From contig CAAERF010000503.1 in NCBI GenBank assembly GCA_900758315.1, positions 1 through 5,207 of the forward strand: DNA of 5,207 bases, given 5' to 3'. Position 1 is the first letter of the stretch; every line of letters begins with the position of its first letter. A program made the position numbers and the translations under genes. A model generated the notes under the pieces. The model was not told where the DNA came from and ran no database searches. It saw only the letters and a program-made list of their open reading frames with translations. This DNA comes from an uncultured Oscillospiraceae bacterium (GTDB taxonomy: Bacteria; Bacillota; Clostridia; Oscillospirales; Oscillospiraceae). This document shows, piece after piece, positions 5,062-5,207 of this stretch.

Positions 5062-5207
5062 ATGGGACAAGAAGAGCGGATTCAAAACGCCTACCGGGGA
5101 TTGGGAGGCAAGCGGACATTTTATGATGGCATGATCACCTGTTCCACCCTGTCAGGCCGGGCGGTGTGCCGTCTGGTATGGGGAATGGGCCGGGCGGAAA
5201 CCCAGGA
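5062..5207 (+). CDS. SAM-dependent methyltransferase-like protein, N-terminal fragment
   Basis: The gene starts 18 nt after the ZIP stop and runs off the right edge, leaving 48 codons. The ATG follows AAGGTG (5051-5056) with a 5-base gap. The visible residues, from MGQEERIQNAYRGLGG through FYDGMITCSTLSG to RLVWGMG, resemble from memory the N-terminal region of a group of clostridial class I methyltransferases found beside metal genes. The SAM-binding motif itself would lie beyond the window, so this assignment rests on recall of the family and is not proven here. It shares an operon and probably the metal-responsive promoter with the ZIP gene. It is a different protein from the methyltransferase at 568-1255, whose N-terminus begins MDDNKQFWELF. 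Confidence 0.6.
   Translation, partial: MGQEERIQNAYRGLGGKRTFYDGMITCSTLSGRAVCRLVWGMGRAETQ

Noticed and set aside
1..5207. CRISPR arrays, tRNA or rRNA genes, insertion sequences and attachment sites
   Set aside because: I looked for repeated spacers, cloverleaf ends, transposase motifs and terminal inverted repeats on both strands and saw none that could be supported.

Overview
The window looks like a metal-homeostasis locus from a Gram-positive anaerobe of the class Clostridia (an inference from protein style, strong AGGAGG-type ribosome binding sites, sigma-A promoters with 17-bp spacers and a CsoR-family repressor). No species assignment is possible from the sequence alone. By eye, the csoR/ATPase block is less GC-rich than the flanking methyltransferase and ZIP genes.

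Layout, left to right. Bases 1-134 hold nothing recognisable. A leftward operon (1255 down to 135) encodes a class I SAM methyltransferase that is frameshifted in a six-G run, a small CxxC heavy-metal-associated (HMA) protein, and a 47-residue single-pass membrane protein. Its promoter (1298-1326) is followed by a 16-bp palindrome (1279-1294). A strong 14-bp hairpin (1387-1420) separates it from a leftward P1B-type metal ATPase (3485 down to 1611). The ATPase has a consensus promoter overlapped by CsoR-like operators. Directly upstream is leftward csoR (3864 down to 3589), with its own terminator, promoter and operator. To the right is a rightward operon: a consensus promoter whose spacer contains almost exactly the same 16-bp palindrome as the methyltransferase promoter (4041-4056), a leader of about 190 nt, a ZIP-family metal transporter (4258-5043), and the start of a second SAM-methyltransferase-like gene that runs off the window (5062 onward).

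Two regulatory circuits can be read directly. One is a copper-type CsoR circuit: three 16-bp ATAC-N8-GTAT elements, two at the ATPase promoter and one at the csoR promoter, so the repressor probably controls itself and an efflux pump. The other is a second metalloregulator circuit: GTTAGC-N4-GCTAAC-like palindromes at both outer operons, resembling DtxR/MntR/IdeR-type operators, probably acting when a divalent metal is plentiful. The ZIP importer, both methyltransferases, the HMA protein and the small membrane protein would then form one metal-responsive regulon. The recurring pairing of a methyltransferase with metal-handling genes under a shared operator is the least explained and most interesting part of the window. 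Other points of note are the frameshifted methyltransferase, a TGES-to-TGKS change in the ATPase actuator loop, and a csoR start that is better placed at GTG than at the upstream ATG.
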